Below are positions 55,033-63,425 of a stretch of DNA of 64,000 nucleotides, piece after piece (within the stretch, counting starts at the first letter, position 1; each line of letters begins with the position of its first letter). Below the pieces are notes generated by a model. It was not told the origin of the DNA. It made no database searches and worked only from the letters and a program-made list of their open reading frames with translations. Position numbers and translations under genes: made by a program. The stretch is from Candidatus Polarisedimenticolaceae bacterium (lineage in GTDB: Bacteria; Pseudomonadota; Gammaproteobacteria; Chromatiales; Chromatiaceae): the NCBI GenBank assembly GCA_021647945.1, contig JAKITT010000006.1, positions 1-64,000 on the forward strand, written 5' to 3'.

Positions 55033-56012
55033 TATTCTAAATCCAACCCTGCAACCACAGCACGTGCCATGCGTTCGCTATAACCATGGATCTTCCAGTG
55101 GCCAGGACTCCAACCTTTCACAAAGCGATGAAAATCAGTCCAAGCAACGGGGTATAAGATGCGCCAATCTCGCTCTATATCTGCAAAATCAATCAACGAG
55201 TGATATCTATCCAGCGCCACTTTAAGCTGAGAAAAGTAGTAAGCCAACAGCTCACTCTCATAGCGCTCACAATCCTCCTCATAGAGACAGCTGCCGATAA
55301 AATAGGCCACATCCTTCATGCCACAGCCACCGCCCACATATTGAAAATCGACCGCTGCCACCTGCTCTCCATCCGCAGAGAAACAGAAGTTGGCCAGCTT
55401 GGCATCTCCATGTACAAGGGTTTGATAGGGGCTTGCGGCCAGCTTTTGATCAATCTGAGTTGCCGCCTCTTTGAGTCTTATATCTGCCAACACCTTGAGC
55501 TCATCTGGGCGTGTATCCAGGTGCCAATAGGTGCCCACTGGCCAAAGACCCACAGCCTTTCTACCCATAAAGGTGGCATGAAAATTTGCCAACCACGCCA
55601 GGCAAGCCCGCATCTCAATCATAGAAGCTGAATCTTTACGTAACGGAAAACCACTCGCATCCAGATCCTCAAGCACCATCAAAAATTGCTCATCTGATGA
55701 TTCAAGAGCGAGACAATGAGGAATGCGACAACGCTCATCACACGCGGTTGCCCAATCGCGGTACCACGCCGTCTCCACCTGGTAGGATCGGATTTTTCGC
55801 TGGTATGATAGATCACTATTCCAACCATGTGGATGGTTAGCTTGGTCGGGCAGTTGGACATGTTTGACAACCACACTCTCTCGATCACCACCCTGTAGAC
55901 CGTAACGCTCAATCACGCCATAACCACTCCAGAGCGATTGAATCTCCTCAATCTTGAATATCTCAACCGCGCCAGTAGCGCAGCAGATAATCTCTCGAAA
56001 ATCACGGTTCAT
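55032..56012 (-). CDS. Phosphotransferase-family protein (choline/aminoglycoside-kinase-like)
   Basis: 326 residues. The catalytic loop is [20 protein letters not shown] and the following metal-binding motif [20 protein letters not shown]; upstream are VVKHVQLP (nucleotide-binding Lys) and [20 protein letters not shown]. This is the EcKinase-like/APH group of small-molecule kinases. The substrate is not shown. Its direct coupling to a CysQ-like phosphatase gene suggests a kinase-phosphatase pair acting on related compounds, which is inference. Confidence 0.8.
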   Translation of the reverse strand: MNRDFREIICCATGAVEIFKIEEIQSLWSGYGVIERYGLQGGDRESVVVKHVQLPDQANHPHGWNSDLSYQRKIRSYQVETAWYRDWATACDERCRIPHCLALESSDEQFLMVLEDLDASGFPLRKDSASMIEMRACLAWLANFHATFMGRKAVGLWPVGTYWHLDTRPDELKVLADIRLKEAATQIDQKLAASPYQTLVHGDAKLANFCFSADGEQVAAVDFQYVGGGCGMKDVAYFIGSCLYEEDCERYESELLAYYFSQLKVALDRYHSLIDFADIERDWRILYPVAWTDFHRFVKGWSPGHWKIHGYSERMARAVVAGLDLE

Positions 56013-56577
56013 AGATCAGCAGCCTTGGTATGGTGAGTTCAGCAATCCAGCTGAGCATAGAAAACTTCTGCCACACATCATCCCAAGTCGTCTCTCAGTC
56101 AGACATTTCTACTGAGTGATCACTTCTTGAGAGAGCAGTAGTGTATGGGCAAATTTGCCGATTAAAAATGCAACATCAAGTGGTGTAGCGATGCAGATAA
56201 TCCGCCGGAATTATACACCCTCAGCCAACGGTTGATGCTGAGATGATACGCAAGTATGTAAAGTACCAAGAGCGTATAGAGAGAAATATTGGCTTAGATT
56301 TAGACTAGAAATTTATTAATGGCGGCAAAGTGGTGGCATTCTAAGGGGGCTCAACCTATACGCTCTTATAGGGTGAAATCAAAACCACGTTCTTAGAACA
56401 TGGATTTTTACTCTTATAGGCTCAGGTGGATCAACAGGTGATGGAAGCCTTACTCGGCAGTCCCGGTAAAATACAAGATGTAGTGTTTTGAATGGTTTTG
56501 GCTAAAATGGCTTACCCACACAGACCTATATAGAGCCCAACAATGCAGTGCAGGCCATTAACCTCTAAAATCTGGTC
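56013..56577. other. 565-bp intergenic region with a possible IS200-like remnant
   Basis: The region has no supported intact gene. At 56201-56308 a short plus frame (36 codons, stop TAG) ends PTVDAEMIRKYVKYQERIER NIGLDLD, which resembles the C-terminus of IS200/IS605 Y1 transposases. At 56357-56374 is the palindrome CCTATA...TATAGG. The last 60 bp before the molybdoenzyme gene show no clear promoter. Confidence 0.35.
56201..56308 (+). pseudogene. Possible C-terminal remnant of an IS200/IS605-type transposase
   Basis: Only 36 codons without a start, preceded by an in-frame TAA. The motif IRKYVKYQERIER looks like the C-terminal helix following the catalytic tyrosine of TnpA. The catalytic HUH motif is not visible. 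Low confidence and based on a short resemblance. Confidence 0.25.
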
Positions 56578-58860
56578 ATGGAAGAGAGAATCCCTGGTTA
56601 TTGTGCATTATGTATTTCACGTTGCGGCTGCATTTCGGTTGTTAATAATGGAGTATTGATCTCTGTTGAGCCCTTCCCTGAACACCCAACAGGCAAATCA
56701 CTCTGCATAAAAGGTCGGGCGGCTCCTGAGCTGGTCTATAGCTCTGAGCGGCTACTTACACCTATGAAACGAACACATGCTAAGGGGGCTGCTGATCCTG
56801 GTTGGCAGCCGATCTCTTGGCATGAGGCACTCACAACCATTGCAGAAAAATTACAGAAGATCCGCAACGAGTTGGGGTCAGAGGCAGTCGCCTTTGGGGT
56901 GACAACACCCAGTGGCACCGCTATCTCAGACAGCTTTGTTTGGATCAACCGGCTGGCACATGCCTTTGGCAGCCCGAATACTGTTTTTGCGACCGAGAAC
57001 TGCAACTGGCATAAAGATTTTGCACCTAACCATACCTTTGGTAACTCCATCGGCATGCCCGATTATGAGAGGAGTGGCGCTATTCTGTTATGGGGGTTTA
57101 ACCCCGCAACAAGCTGGCTGGCACAGGCGGAGTTGATAAACAGCGCGGTAAAACGAGGTGCCAAACTTATTGTAATTGACCCGCGTAAGGCGGGGCTGGC
57201 TAAACGTGCCGATGAGTGGCTTCGGGTACGGCCCGCTGCTGATGGGCCACTGGCGATGGCACTTGCCCATCAGCTGATCAGCAACCGTTGGTTTGATGAA
57301 GCTTTCATCCGCCATTGGAGCAATGGACCGCTGTTGGTACATAAGGAGCAAGAGCGACTGTTAACTACCAATGATCTCGGTTCTGACCATGCAAAGCGTG
57401 GTTACTTGGCTTGGGATACTCAGCATCAACGTGTCGTGGTATACGATCCTACGGCCGCTCAGTATCAAGCAAACCGGGATGATCTCGCACTATGGGGGGA
57501 GTTTGATATCGAGACGGCGCTGGGAAAAGTGAGCTGCAAGACAGCGTTCCAGCACTACGCAGATGCCTGTTCTCACTACACCCCCAGCCGTGCTGAGGCA
57601 CTGACTGACATCCCCGCGCAGCAGATTATCAATACCGCCCGCCTGCTGCATGAGTCAGGCCCCGTGAGTTACTTCACCTGGACGGGGACAGCCCAACAGG
57701 GTGAGGCGACTCAAACAGGGCGGGCTATTTCACTGCTCTACGCCTTGACGGGGTATATCGATGCACCAGGCGGCAACTGCTATTTCACCAAGCCCCCCGT
57801 TGCCAATCTATTGGGGTTGGGCCTTCTATCAGAGCAGCAGCGAGCCAAAGGGCTGGGGGTAGAAGCGCGGCCACTCGGCCCTGGCACCATGGGCTGGGTA
57901 TCCTCTTATGATCTCTATAAAAGCATCATGGGTGAGCAACCCTACCCCACCAAGGCTTTGATCAGCTTTGGTGGCAATCCACTACTCACCAAGCCGAATG
58001 CTAACGCAGCCAGCAAGGCACTACAGCAACTTGAATTCTATGTGCATGCCGATCTATTCCTCAACGCCACCGCAGATCACGCCGATATTGTACTGCCCGT
58101 CGCCTCACCCTGGGAACGTGCTGGACTCTACCCAGGCTTTCAGATCTCCCAACAGGCAGAGTCATTGGTGCAGCTTCGGCCCGCTGTGATTCCACCACGG
58201 GGTGAATCACGCAGCGACAGCTGGATTGTCTTTGGGTTAGCTAAACAATTGGGGCTGAGTGAAGAGTTCTTTGGGGGCGATCTTGATAGTGCACTGCAAC
58301 ACCTCATTGAGCCAACAGGGCTAACGGTAGAGGAGTTAAAGGCGCATCCAGAGGGCGTTACCCTGTCCTTGGAGTGCCGCTATCAAAAGTACCGACAACA
58401 AGACTTTGCAACACTCAGCAAAAAACTGGAGATATTCTCTGATACTTTTCGAGCATGTGGGTATCCACCCATCCCAACATTTGAGGAGAGTGATAGAGAG
58501 AGCAGCCACTACCCATTGCGGCTCATCTCAGCGAAGTGGATTGGCTACTGTCATAGCCAACAGCGTCAGTTGCCATCACTACGTAAGCACATGCCAGAAC
58601 CATTGGTTGAGCTCAACCCACAAACGGCAGCAGAGCACGCTATTGAGGAGGGAGAGTGGCTCTCAATTGAGAGCAGTGAAGGGGTGATTCGGGCGAAAGC
58701 AAAGTTCAATAAGAGCCTTGCCACCGATGTTATATGTAGCCAGTACGGCTGGTGGCAAGCGGCTTTCGGCAACTACAACAATCTCATCAGTGACAGTGAT
58801 TTTGACCCGATCAGCAGCTCAAACAGACTGCGTCATATGCGCTGTAAAATCACCAAATAG
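56578..58860 (+). CDS. Molybdopterin-dependent oxidoreductase, cytoplasmic, single subunit
   Basis: 760 residues. An N-terminal 4Fe-4S site uses C9, C12, C16 and C43. The probable molybdenum ligand is C142 in ATENCNWHKDF. Molybdopterin-binding stretches include GAILLWGFNPATSWLAQAEL, KLIVIDPRKAGLAKRADEWL, RPAADGPLAMALAHQL and TGYIDAPGGNCYF; a C-terminal aspartate-decarboxylase-like domain ends it. There is no Tat signal, so it stays in the cytoplasm. No iron-sulfur or membrane subunit gene is adjacent. The substrate cannot be named; the family covers formate dehydrogenases, polysulfide/thiosulfate reductases and acetylene hydratase-like enzymes. Start ATG 56578. Confidence 0.85.
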   Translation: MEERIPGYCALCISRCGCISVVNNGVLISVEPFPEHPTGKSLCIKGRAAPELVYSSERLLTPMKRTHAKGAADPGWQPISWHEALTTIAEKLQKIRNELGSEAVAFGVTTPSGTAISDSFVWINRLAHAFGSPNTVFATENCNWHKDFAPNHTFGNSIGMPDYERSGAILLWGFNPATSWLAQAELINSAVKRGAKLIVIDPRKAGLAKRADEWLRVRPAADGPLAMALAHQLISNRWFDEAFIRHWSNGPLLVHKEQERLLTTNDLGSDHAKRGYLAWDTQHQRVVVYDPTAAQYQANRDDLALWGEFDIETALGKVSCKTAFQHYADACSHYTPSRAEALTDIPAQQIINTARLLHESGPVSYFTWTGTAQQGEATQTGRAISLLYALTGYIDAPGGNCYFTKPPVANLLGLGLLSEQQRAKGLGVEARPLGPGTMGWVSSYDLYKSIMGEQPYPTKALISFGGNPLLTKPNANAASKALQQLEFYVHADLFLNATADHADIVLPVASPWERAGLYPGFQISQQAESLVQLRPAVIPPRGESRSDSWIVFGLAKQLGLSEEFFGGDLDSALQHLIEPTGLTVEELKAHPEGVTLSLECRYQKYRQQDFATLSKKLEIFSDTFRACGYPPIPTFEESDRESSHYPLRLISAKWIGYCHSQQRQLPSLRKHMPEPLVELNPQTAAEHAIEEGEWLSIESSEGVIRAKAKFNKSLATDVICSQYGWWQAAFGNYNNLISDSDFDPISSSNRLRHMRCKITK

Positions 58861-58903
58861 AAGAGCGATCCAGGAAGAGAGCCATAGCCAGCCGCTGACC
58901 TCA

Positions 58904-59209
58904 CTACAGATCAGCCCCACATTTCCAACAGAGTTCAAAAGCGGAGCCATTCGTCTCGCCGCATTGTTTACAGACCCAATCCGTTGCATCTTGCTGCGCT
59001 TCAAACACCTTTTTCAATAGGGCTAACCCAGCGGCATAATCATCTTCATTGACCACCCATAACTCAGGCCAAGTATCAAAGGGTGAAAGGTCGCCTGCCC
59101 CACCGGCCAGATAGGCATTTTTTACAATGCAGCATATTCCCGCCTCTTCGACAAAGTGTTTGGCATTGTGGACAAAGAGATGATTCTCATGGGTGTAGAG
59201 TTTTTTCAA
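58904..59209 (-). CDS. DUF2007 protein with a RanBP2-type zinc finger
   Basis: 101 residues. The first two thirds are a DUF2007 domain (KKLYTHENHLFVHNAKHFVE, GAGDLSPFDTWPELWVVNED). The C-terminus has CKQCGETNGSAFELCWKCGA, a Cys-x2-Cys-x10-Cys-x2-Cys zinc finger of the RanBP2 kind. The function is unknown, though DUF2007 is described as a putative signalling domain. The start is a TTG at 59209 without a clear ribosome-binding site. Confidence 0.8.
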   Translation of the reverse strand: MKKLYTHENHLFVHNAKHFVEEAGICCIVKNAYLAGGAGDLSPFDTWPELWVVNEDDYAAGLALLKKVFEAQQDATDWVCKQCGETNGSAFELCWKCGADL

Positions 59210-59227
59210 TTGAGAAGCGCCACTCTT

Positions 59228-59391
59228 AAGGAGTCTCTGATCAAGTCATGATTACTTTAGACTGGCCGAAACCGCCCCGATTCATCCCGAAGATCGCTAC
59301 AATAGAGCGACTATTCTGGCTCACTTCGAAACAAATCGGAACGGTTTCATCTCAGCCTAATTCCAACCAGACTTAACCAGAGGCTCCTTAG
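59228..59391. mobile_element. MITE-like element, full-length copy C (inverted)
   Basis: 164 bp, the reverse orientation of copy A: it opens AAGGAGTCTCTGATCAAGTC and closes (reverse complement) TAAGGAGCCTCTGGTTAAGT, bracketed by TA. The inner block ATCCCGAAGATCGCTACAAT and AGAGCGACTATTCTGGCTCA mirrors that of copies A and B. The GreA/GreB-like gene stop (TAA, 59390-59388 on the minus strand) is its terminal TTA. Confidence 0.7.
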
Positions 59392-59873
59392 CAAAGCGTG
59401 ACAACCTCATACTCGACCAAACTATCAGCAACACGCAAGTCAAATATCTCGCCTACTTCACGCCCCATCAAGGCGCCACCTAACGGTGATTGAGGTGTGA
59501 CGATGATGCCCTCTTTGCCATCAAATGAAAATTTCAGACCACCCGCTTCATTACCCAGCCAGAGCCAGCGACGCGCTCCATTCTGATCCTCCAGCTCAAC
59601 CAGTGAGGAGATAGCAACCCCCTGACAAGGCTGCTGTAACATATGTGCAGGAATAGCCTCATAAGAACGTAGAGCACGCTCAATCTCCAACGCACGTTTG
59701 GCCTGCCCATGGGCCAGATAGGAGGCCTCCAGCCCCAGCGTGTCATATTTATTTTCGGCGATATTCTCCTTATTGGTAGCACTCTCTTTAGCCACCTCAA
59801 CAGCCTTCTGTAGCGTGGCAAAGTCAGTTCGCAATGCAGTGAGAATCTGTTCAAGAACATCGGATTTATTCAT
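59388..59873 (-). CDS. GreA/GreB-family transcription elongation factor-like protein
   Basis: 161 residues: an N-terminal coiled coil (ENIAENKYDTLGLEASYLAH, then GQAKRALEIERALRS) and a C-terminal FKBP-like domain with SSLVELEDQNGARRWLWLGN and IIVTPQSPLGGALMGREVGE, both characteristic of the GreA/GreB family. The coiled-coil tip acidic pair of true GreA is not evident, so it may be a rescue or regulatory relative. It would bind the RNA polymerase secondary channel. Its stop lies in a repeat terminus. Confidence 0.82.
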   Translation of the reverse strand: MNKSDVLEQILTALRTDFATLQKAVEVAKESATNKENIAENKYDTLGLEASYLAHGQAKRALEIERALRSYEAIPAHMLQQPCQGVAISSLVELEDQNGARRWLWLGNEAGGLKFSFDGKEGIIVTPQSPLGGALMGREVGEIFDLRVADSLVEYEVVTLC

Positions 59874-59892
59874 CTATCGGGTCTCAAAAAGC

Positions 59893-60001
59893 TAGGGAAC
59901 CTCTGATTAAGTCTGCTTAAAGTTGGGCAGGCCTAAAACAATCATGACTTACTAAGAAGGTCGTAATATCAACGACCTTCTTAGTAATCAGGGAGGCCTT
60001 A
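59893..60001. mobile_element. MITE-like element with an ACTAAGAAGGTCGT hairpin core
   Basis: It opens TAGGGAACCTCTGATTAAGT and ends CAGGGAGGCCTTA. The interior holds the perfect hairpin ACTAAGAAGGTCGT (59951-59964) / ACGACCTTCTTAGT (59972-59985). The terminal TTA is the stop codon of the DUF4156 gene (60001-59999, minus strand). The right arm is much shorter than in the full copies. Confidence 0.6.
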
Positions 60002-60316
60002 GGGCTGAACACACTGATAGATACCAAAGGTTCGCTCACCCTCAACAATCTCACTGATTGGTGCAACAGTGTCACCACCCATCTTCGCTGCCTGATTCCG
60101 AGCAAGCGTTGCCAGTTCAGCAGCAACCGTCTCCTCATTCCGCTTTAGTAGCACCTTACTGAGCACCTTCGTTGTCGTTGTACCGAGCTGCTTACAGCTG
60201 CTAACATCGTCAGCCGATGGCATCAGGCGCACTGTCTCGCCCTCTTTAGTCACTTTGACCCAACTACAACCACTGAGCGCCACGGTTAAAGCAAGCAATA
60301 CTATCTGTTTGTTCAT
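59999..60316 (-). CDS. DUF4156-family lipoprotein
   Basis: 105 residues: lipoprotein signal with lipobox ALSGC, then a DUF4156 domain (VRLMPSADDVSSCKQLGTTT, ARNQAAKMGGDTVAPISEIV, ERTFGIYQC). Two conserved cysteines (in SSCKQLG and YQCV) probably form a disulfide. The family is related to RcsF-like outer-membrane stress sensors; function here is not established. Start ATG 60316. Confidence 0.85.
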   Translation of the reverse strand: MNKQIVLLALTVALSGCSWVKVTKEGETVRLMPSADDVSSCKQLGTTTTKVLSKVLLKRNEETVAAELATLARNQAAKMGGDTVAPISEIVEGERTFGIYQCVQP

Positions 60317-60341
60317 TACATACCTCTTAATAATGGTGAAT

Positions 60342-60959
60342 CTATGCGCTCTTTTGCCGGTTAAAAAAATGCTCTACTGCGCCTTTAGGCACTTTGCCCA
60401 ACTTCTGCATCATGGCAAAAGAGAGATCACTCACGGCGTAACTTTTTTTAATATCAGCCAACATCGCCAACCAAAGGTGTGCCGTCATCTCGGCATCGGC
60501 CAACGCCCGATGGTAGGTACCATCCGTAGGTAGATTTTTATAGGCGACCAATGTTCCCAGCTTATGGTTACGCGCCGCCGGGTAGAGTCGCCGAGCGGTC
60601 AGCATGGAGCAGGCAAACTGGCCCGAATAGCGACGTTGGATAACCTGCAACTCAGCATCCAGAAAACGTTGATCAAATGAGGCGTTGTGTGCCACGAGGT
60701 CATAATCACCGATAAAATCGGCAAACTCATCCATCACCTCGGCACAAGGCGCAGCAGCACGCACCATCGCATTGGTGATACCGGTATACTCCTCGATAAA
60801 CCGATCAATCCGTCGCCCAGGATTCATCAAACGTTGGAAACGACCAGTGATTACCCCCTGTTCAATTAGCACCGCACCGATCTCAATGGCACGATCACCT
60901 TGAGCCGGTGAGAGACCGGTGGTTTCAAAATCGAGCACAATAACGGTTTGGGCAACCAC
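60342..60959 (-). CDS. DnaQ-like DEDDh 3'-5' exonuclease
   Basis: 205 residues. ExoI motif VIVLDFETTGLSPAQGDRAI, ExoII LVAHNASFDQRFLDAEL, and ExoIII YHRALADAEMTAHLW give a complete DEDDh site. The size fits stand-alone proofreading-type or RNA-processing exonucleases such as ExoX/PolC-epsilon-like proteins. The exact role cannot be told. The start is a GTG at 60959. It overlaps nothing but sits 9 bp after the transaldolase-family stop. Confidence 0.88.
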   Translation of the reverse strand: MVAQTVIVLDFETTGLSPAQGDRAIEIGAVLIEQGVITGRFQRLMNPGRRIDRFIEEYTGITNAMVRAAAPCAEVMDEFADFIGDYDLVAHNASFDQRFLDAELQVIQRRYSGQFACSMLTARRLYPAARNHKLGTLVAYKNLPTDGTYHRALADAEMTAHLWLAMLADIKKSYAVSDLSFAMMQKLGKVPKGAVEHFFNRQKSA

Positions 60960-60968
60960 GTATCTATC

Positions 60969-61898
60969 CTACGACTCAAATGCCTTGCTGTCCTCAATGA
61001 AGGCCTTCATGCCATCATCAGTCAGGGGGTGATCAGCCACACCCATCAGGAGTGGTGCAGGAATGGTGAGAATATCGGCACCACAAAGTAGGCACTCGGG
61101 AATCTGCACACCGTTACGGAATGAGGCGGCCAGCACCTCGGTGGTGATGTCGTAATTGGCAAAGACCACCGCAATCTCGTGGATCAAACGAATGCCCGCA
61201 TCCATACGGTTTCCTGATGCGGCAACATAGGCGGTGTTGTGCTGTCGGCTATTCTCTTTGCCCCCTTTGTGGTCCTCAAGATAGTAGAGGGCATTGCCCG
61301 CAGGCATCTCAACCTGATCATTCTTGTACATATAATCGGCCAATCTCCCCAGAAAGGGTGAGACATAAGAGGCACCCGCTTGGGCAGCAAAGAGCGCCTG
61401 GGTGGTGTTGAAGATCAGTGTGGCGTTGGTCTGGATATCCCGTTGCCAAAGCGCATGCAGCACCTTGAGACCGGTGTGCCGATCCGAATTCGGGTTGGCC
61501 GCCTCATAGCCACCCACTGGCACCTTGATCACCACATTGTCACCAAACGAGGCCAGCTCCTCCGCTTGGATGATCATCTTATCCGCCTCAAGCTCTGTCA
61601 GCTCCAGTGAGACAGGATGAGGTGCCATCAGCGAAACGATCTCCTGCATCATCTCCTTCGCCATGCCCCAAGAGGTGGCCCCAGCGCGCTTCATGAGTGT
61701 GGGATTGGTGGTGACACCATTAATAATACCCGCCTCCCACAACGGACGAATCTCAGCAATCGTACCGGTATCCGCAAAGATTTTTGGTGCTTTGGCCGCT
61801 GGATGTTTGAGCGCTTTACCCTCTTTCGTCACATTATTGATGGGCATGGAGGCTCTGCGAGCACCAATGTGGGCGGGAATCTGGTCTGGCTTTAGCAT
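60969..61898 (-). CDS. Transaldolase/fructose-6-phosphate aldolase-family enzyme
   Basis: 309 residues. The signature GVTTNPTL (61-68), the Schiff-base lysine K125 in NVVIKVPVGG, NATLIFNTTQALFAAQAGAS and YVSPFLGRLADYMYKNDQVE are intact. The core resembles the short, FSA-like transaldolase group, with an N-terminal extension of about 37 residues and a longer C-terminus. It would act in the pentose phosphate pathway or a related aldol reaction. ATG 61898 has GAGAG 8 bases upstream; Met18 is a possible alternative start. Confidence 0.85.
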   Translation of the reverse strand: MLKPDQIPAHIGARRASMPINNVTKEGKALKHPAAKAPKIFADTGTIAEIRPLWEAGIINGVTTNPTLMKRAGATSWGMAKEMMQEIVSLMAPHPVSLELTELEADKMIIQAEELASFGDNVVIKVPVGGYEAANPNSDRHTGLKVLHALWQRDIQTNATLIFNTTQALFAAQAGASYVSPFLGRLADYMYKNDQVEMPAGNALYYLEDHKGGKENSRQHNTAYVAASGNRMDAGIRLIHEIAVVFANYDITTEVLAASFRNGVQIPECLLCGADILTIPAPLLMGVADHPLTDDGMKAFIEDSKAFES

Positions 61899-62035
61899 TT
61901 TTTGCTCTCTTAATTTTGCGCGTCAATGGGACGATAATTCAAATTGAGGTAAACCACCGGCTCCGCCGGTGAGACTCGAAAAGGCTCTGCCGTTCTAGTG
62001 AGCATGTGGCCTCATAGCAACTGCCAACAAGAATA

Positions 62036-62103
62036 AACCACAGAGAACACAGAGAAAAGAAAAGTATTTTAGATTCTCTGTGCCCTCTGTGTTCTCTGTG
62101 GTT
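62036..62103. repeat. Inverted repeat AACCACAGAGAACACAGAG
   Basis: The 19-base arms at 62036-62054 and 62085-62103 are perfect inverted repeats around 30 bp. Repeats of the ACCACAGAGAACACAGAG kind occur between genes in various bacteria; no coding or IS terminus was recognised. Confidence 0.75.
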
Positions 62104-62161
62104 ATATCTGTTTTCAACCGGTTAGGAGGCTATTTTGCCTAAGCATGAGCACGTAACTAAT

Positions 62162-62178
62162 AGCCCCTTTTAGGGGCT
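62162..62178 (-). terminator. Hairpin downstream of the FNT channel gene
   Basis: AGCCCCT and AGGGGCT pair around TTT. Read on the minus strand it follows the FNT stop by about 115 bp, along with a second hairpin (CCCGC/GCGGG). No clear T-run on that strand. Confidence 0.35.
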
Positions 62179-62291
62179 TTCCTCAAGCCTCCCCGCTATG
62201 CGGGCGGTTAGGTTAGTGACTATGGCTTAAAAGCATCGTTATTAGATAGTCTTCCCATCAAGTGCGCTGGGTTTGATGTCTCGACTAACAT

Positions 62292-63134
62292 TCACTTTCG
62301 AACGTAGATAAACCAATAGACAATACCGACAAAAACACTGCCACCGACGATATTGCCCAGTGTCACCGGCAGTAGGTTATTGAGCAGTAGACCTTGCAGA
62401 TCCAAGTTGGAGAGATCCAACCCTGGAGCAAGCCCCTGTGCCACAGCAACCACATCACCTTGATGCTGTAGCAACATGCCCGCCGGAATGAAGTACATAT
62501 TGGCCACCGAGTGTTCGAAACCCAACGCAACAAAGGCGGTGATGGGAAAGATGATCGCAGCAATTTTATCCATCACCGTATGGCCTGCAAAGCAGAGCCA
62601 GACGGCCAGACAGACCAAAATGTTACACAAAATGCCCCGACTGAAGGCCTCCATCGGGGTCAGATTCACCTTTGCATTGGCAATCATCAGCGCCTTTGCA
62701 CCGATCAACCCACCGTTGCCCAGCCAGTGGTTACTCAGGTAGACCAGCAGCAGCACGCCAAGCGCACCGACAAAATTGCCGATATAGACAATCAGCCAGT
62801 TTTTCAGCAGTTGAGTCAGGGTGATACGTCGATCTATGCAGGCGATAACCAGCAGATTGTTGCCGGTAAAGAGTTCAGCCCCGGCAAGTATCACCAGGAT
62901 CAGGCCAAGCGAGAAAACCAAGCCACCGACCAGTCGCAACAAACCGGGATTCATACCCACCGAGTCATGCACCGTTGCCGTATAGAAAAGCGCACCTAAA
63001 GCGATGAATGCACCAGCCAGCAGCGCTAGCACAAAGATACGCATTGGATCTGTGGTGCTCTTGCTGACACAAACCGTCTCAATACGAGCAGCAATCTCTT
63101 TTGGTTTATAAGCATCGAGACAGAATTTATCCAT
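62292..63134 (-). CDS. Formate/nitrite transporter (FNT) family channel
   Basis: 280 residues from ATG 63134 with GGGAG 8 bases upstream; the frame runs to a GTG at 63143, which is less likely. Six membrane segments with family motifs LAGAFIALGALFYTATV, LVFSLGLILVILAGAELFTG, NWLIVYIGNFVGALGVLLLV and HSVANMYFIPAGML. FNT pentamers pass formate, nitrite or hydrosulfide across the inner membrane. The specific anion cannot be assigned; a neighbouring formate or nitrite enzyme is not present, though a molybdoenzyme lies 3.4 kb away. Confidence 0.9.
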   Translation of the reverse strand: MDKFCLDAYKPKEIAARIETVCVSKSTTDPMRIFVLALLAGAFIALGALFYTATVHDSVGMNPGLLRLVGGLVFSLGLILVILAGAELFTGNNLLVIACIDRRITLTQLLKNWLIVYIGNFVGALGVLLLVYLSNHWLGNGGLIGAKALMIANAKVNLTPMEAFSRGILCNILVCLAVWLCFAGHTVMDKIAAIIFPITAFVALGFEHSVANMYFIPAGMLLQHQGDVVAVAQGLAPGLDLSNLDLQGLLLNNLLPVTLGNIVGGSVFVGIVYWFIYVRK

Positions 63135-63185
63135 AAATATCACTCCCTTATAAATGGTGTTGAATCCAGAATAAACGACAAAATA

Positions 63186-63401
63186 CTAACGACTCAGTTG
63201 TATACGAATTCTCTCTTGCTCAAACGTTATAATATCACCAGAGACAATCTTTTTTCGCTTTCTAGTCTCTACCGTGCCATTGACCAAAACCTGACCATCA
63301 GCAATGGCGGCTTTTGCTTCAGCACCACTTGATAGCAGCCCTTCAAACTTTAATATTTTATAGAGCTCAACCGGCTCCTTAGTCACTTCAACGTCTCGCA
63401 T
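63186..63401 (-). CDS. Small S4-domain RNA-binding protein (YbcJ-like)
   Basis: 71 residues from ATG 63401 (AGG 8 bases upstream); a GTG at 63416 extends the frame by 5. It is one S4 domain: LYKILKFEGLLSSGAEAKAA, IADGQVLVNGTVETRKRKKI, VSGDIITFEQERIRI. It resembles YbcJ of E. coli, a ribosome-associated RNA binder. It stands alone between the FNT gene and a repeat element. Confidence 0.88.
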   Translation of the reverse strand: MRDVEVTKEPVELYKILKFEGLLSSGAEAKAAIADGQVLVNGTVETRKRKKIVSGDIITFEQERIRIQLSR

Positions 63402-63425
63402 TTTTCGCCTATTCACACTTAGTTT

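Larger units (their letters stand above)
61899..62291. other. 393-bp repeat-dense intergenic region
   Basis: No gene is supported. It holds a GC palindrome CACCGGC-TCC-GCCGGTG near 61955, a long inverted repeat at 62036-62103, a hairpin AGCCCCT-TTT-AGGGGCT at 62162-62178 and a smaller one CCCGC-TAT-GCGGG near 62195. The transaldolase promoter must lie near its left end. Confidence 0.5.
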
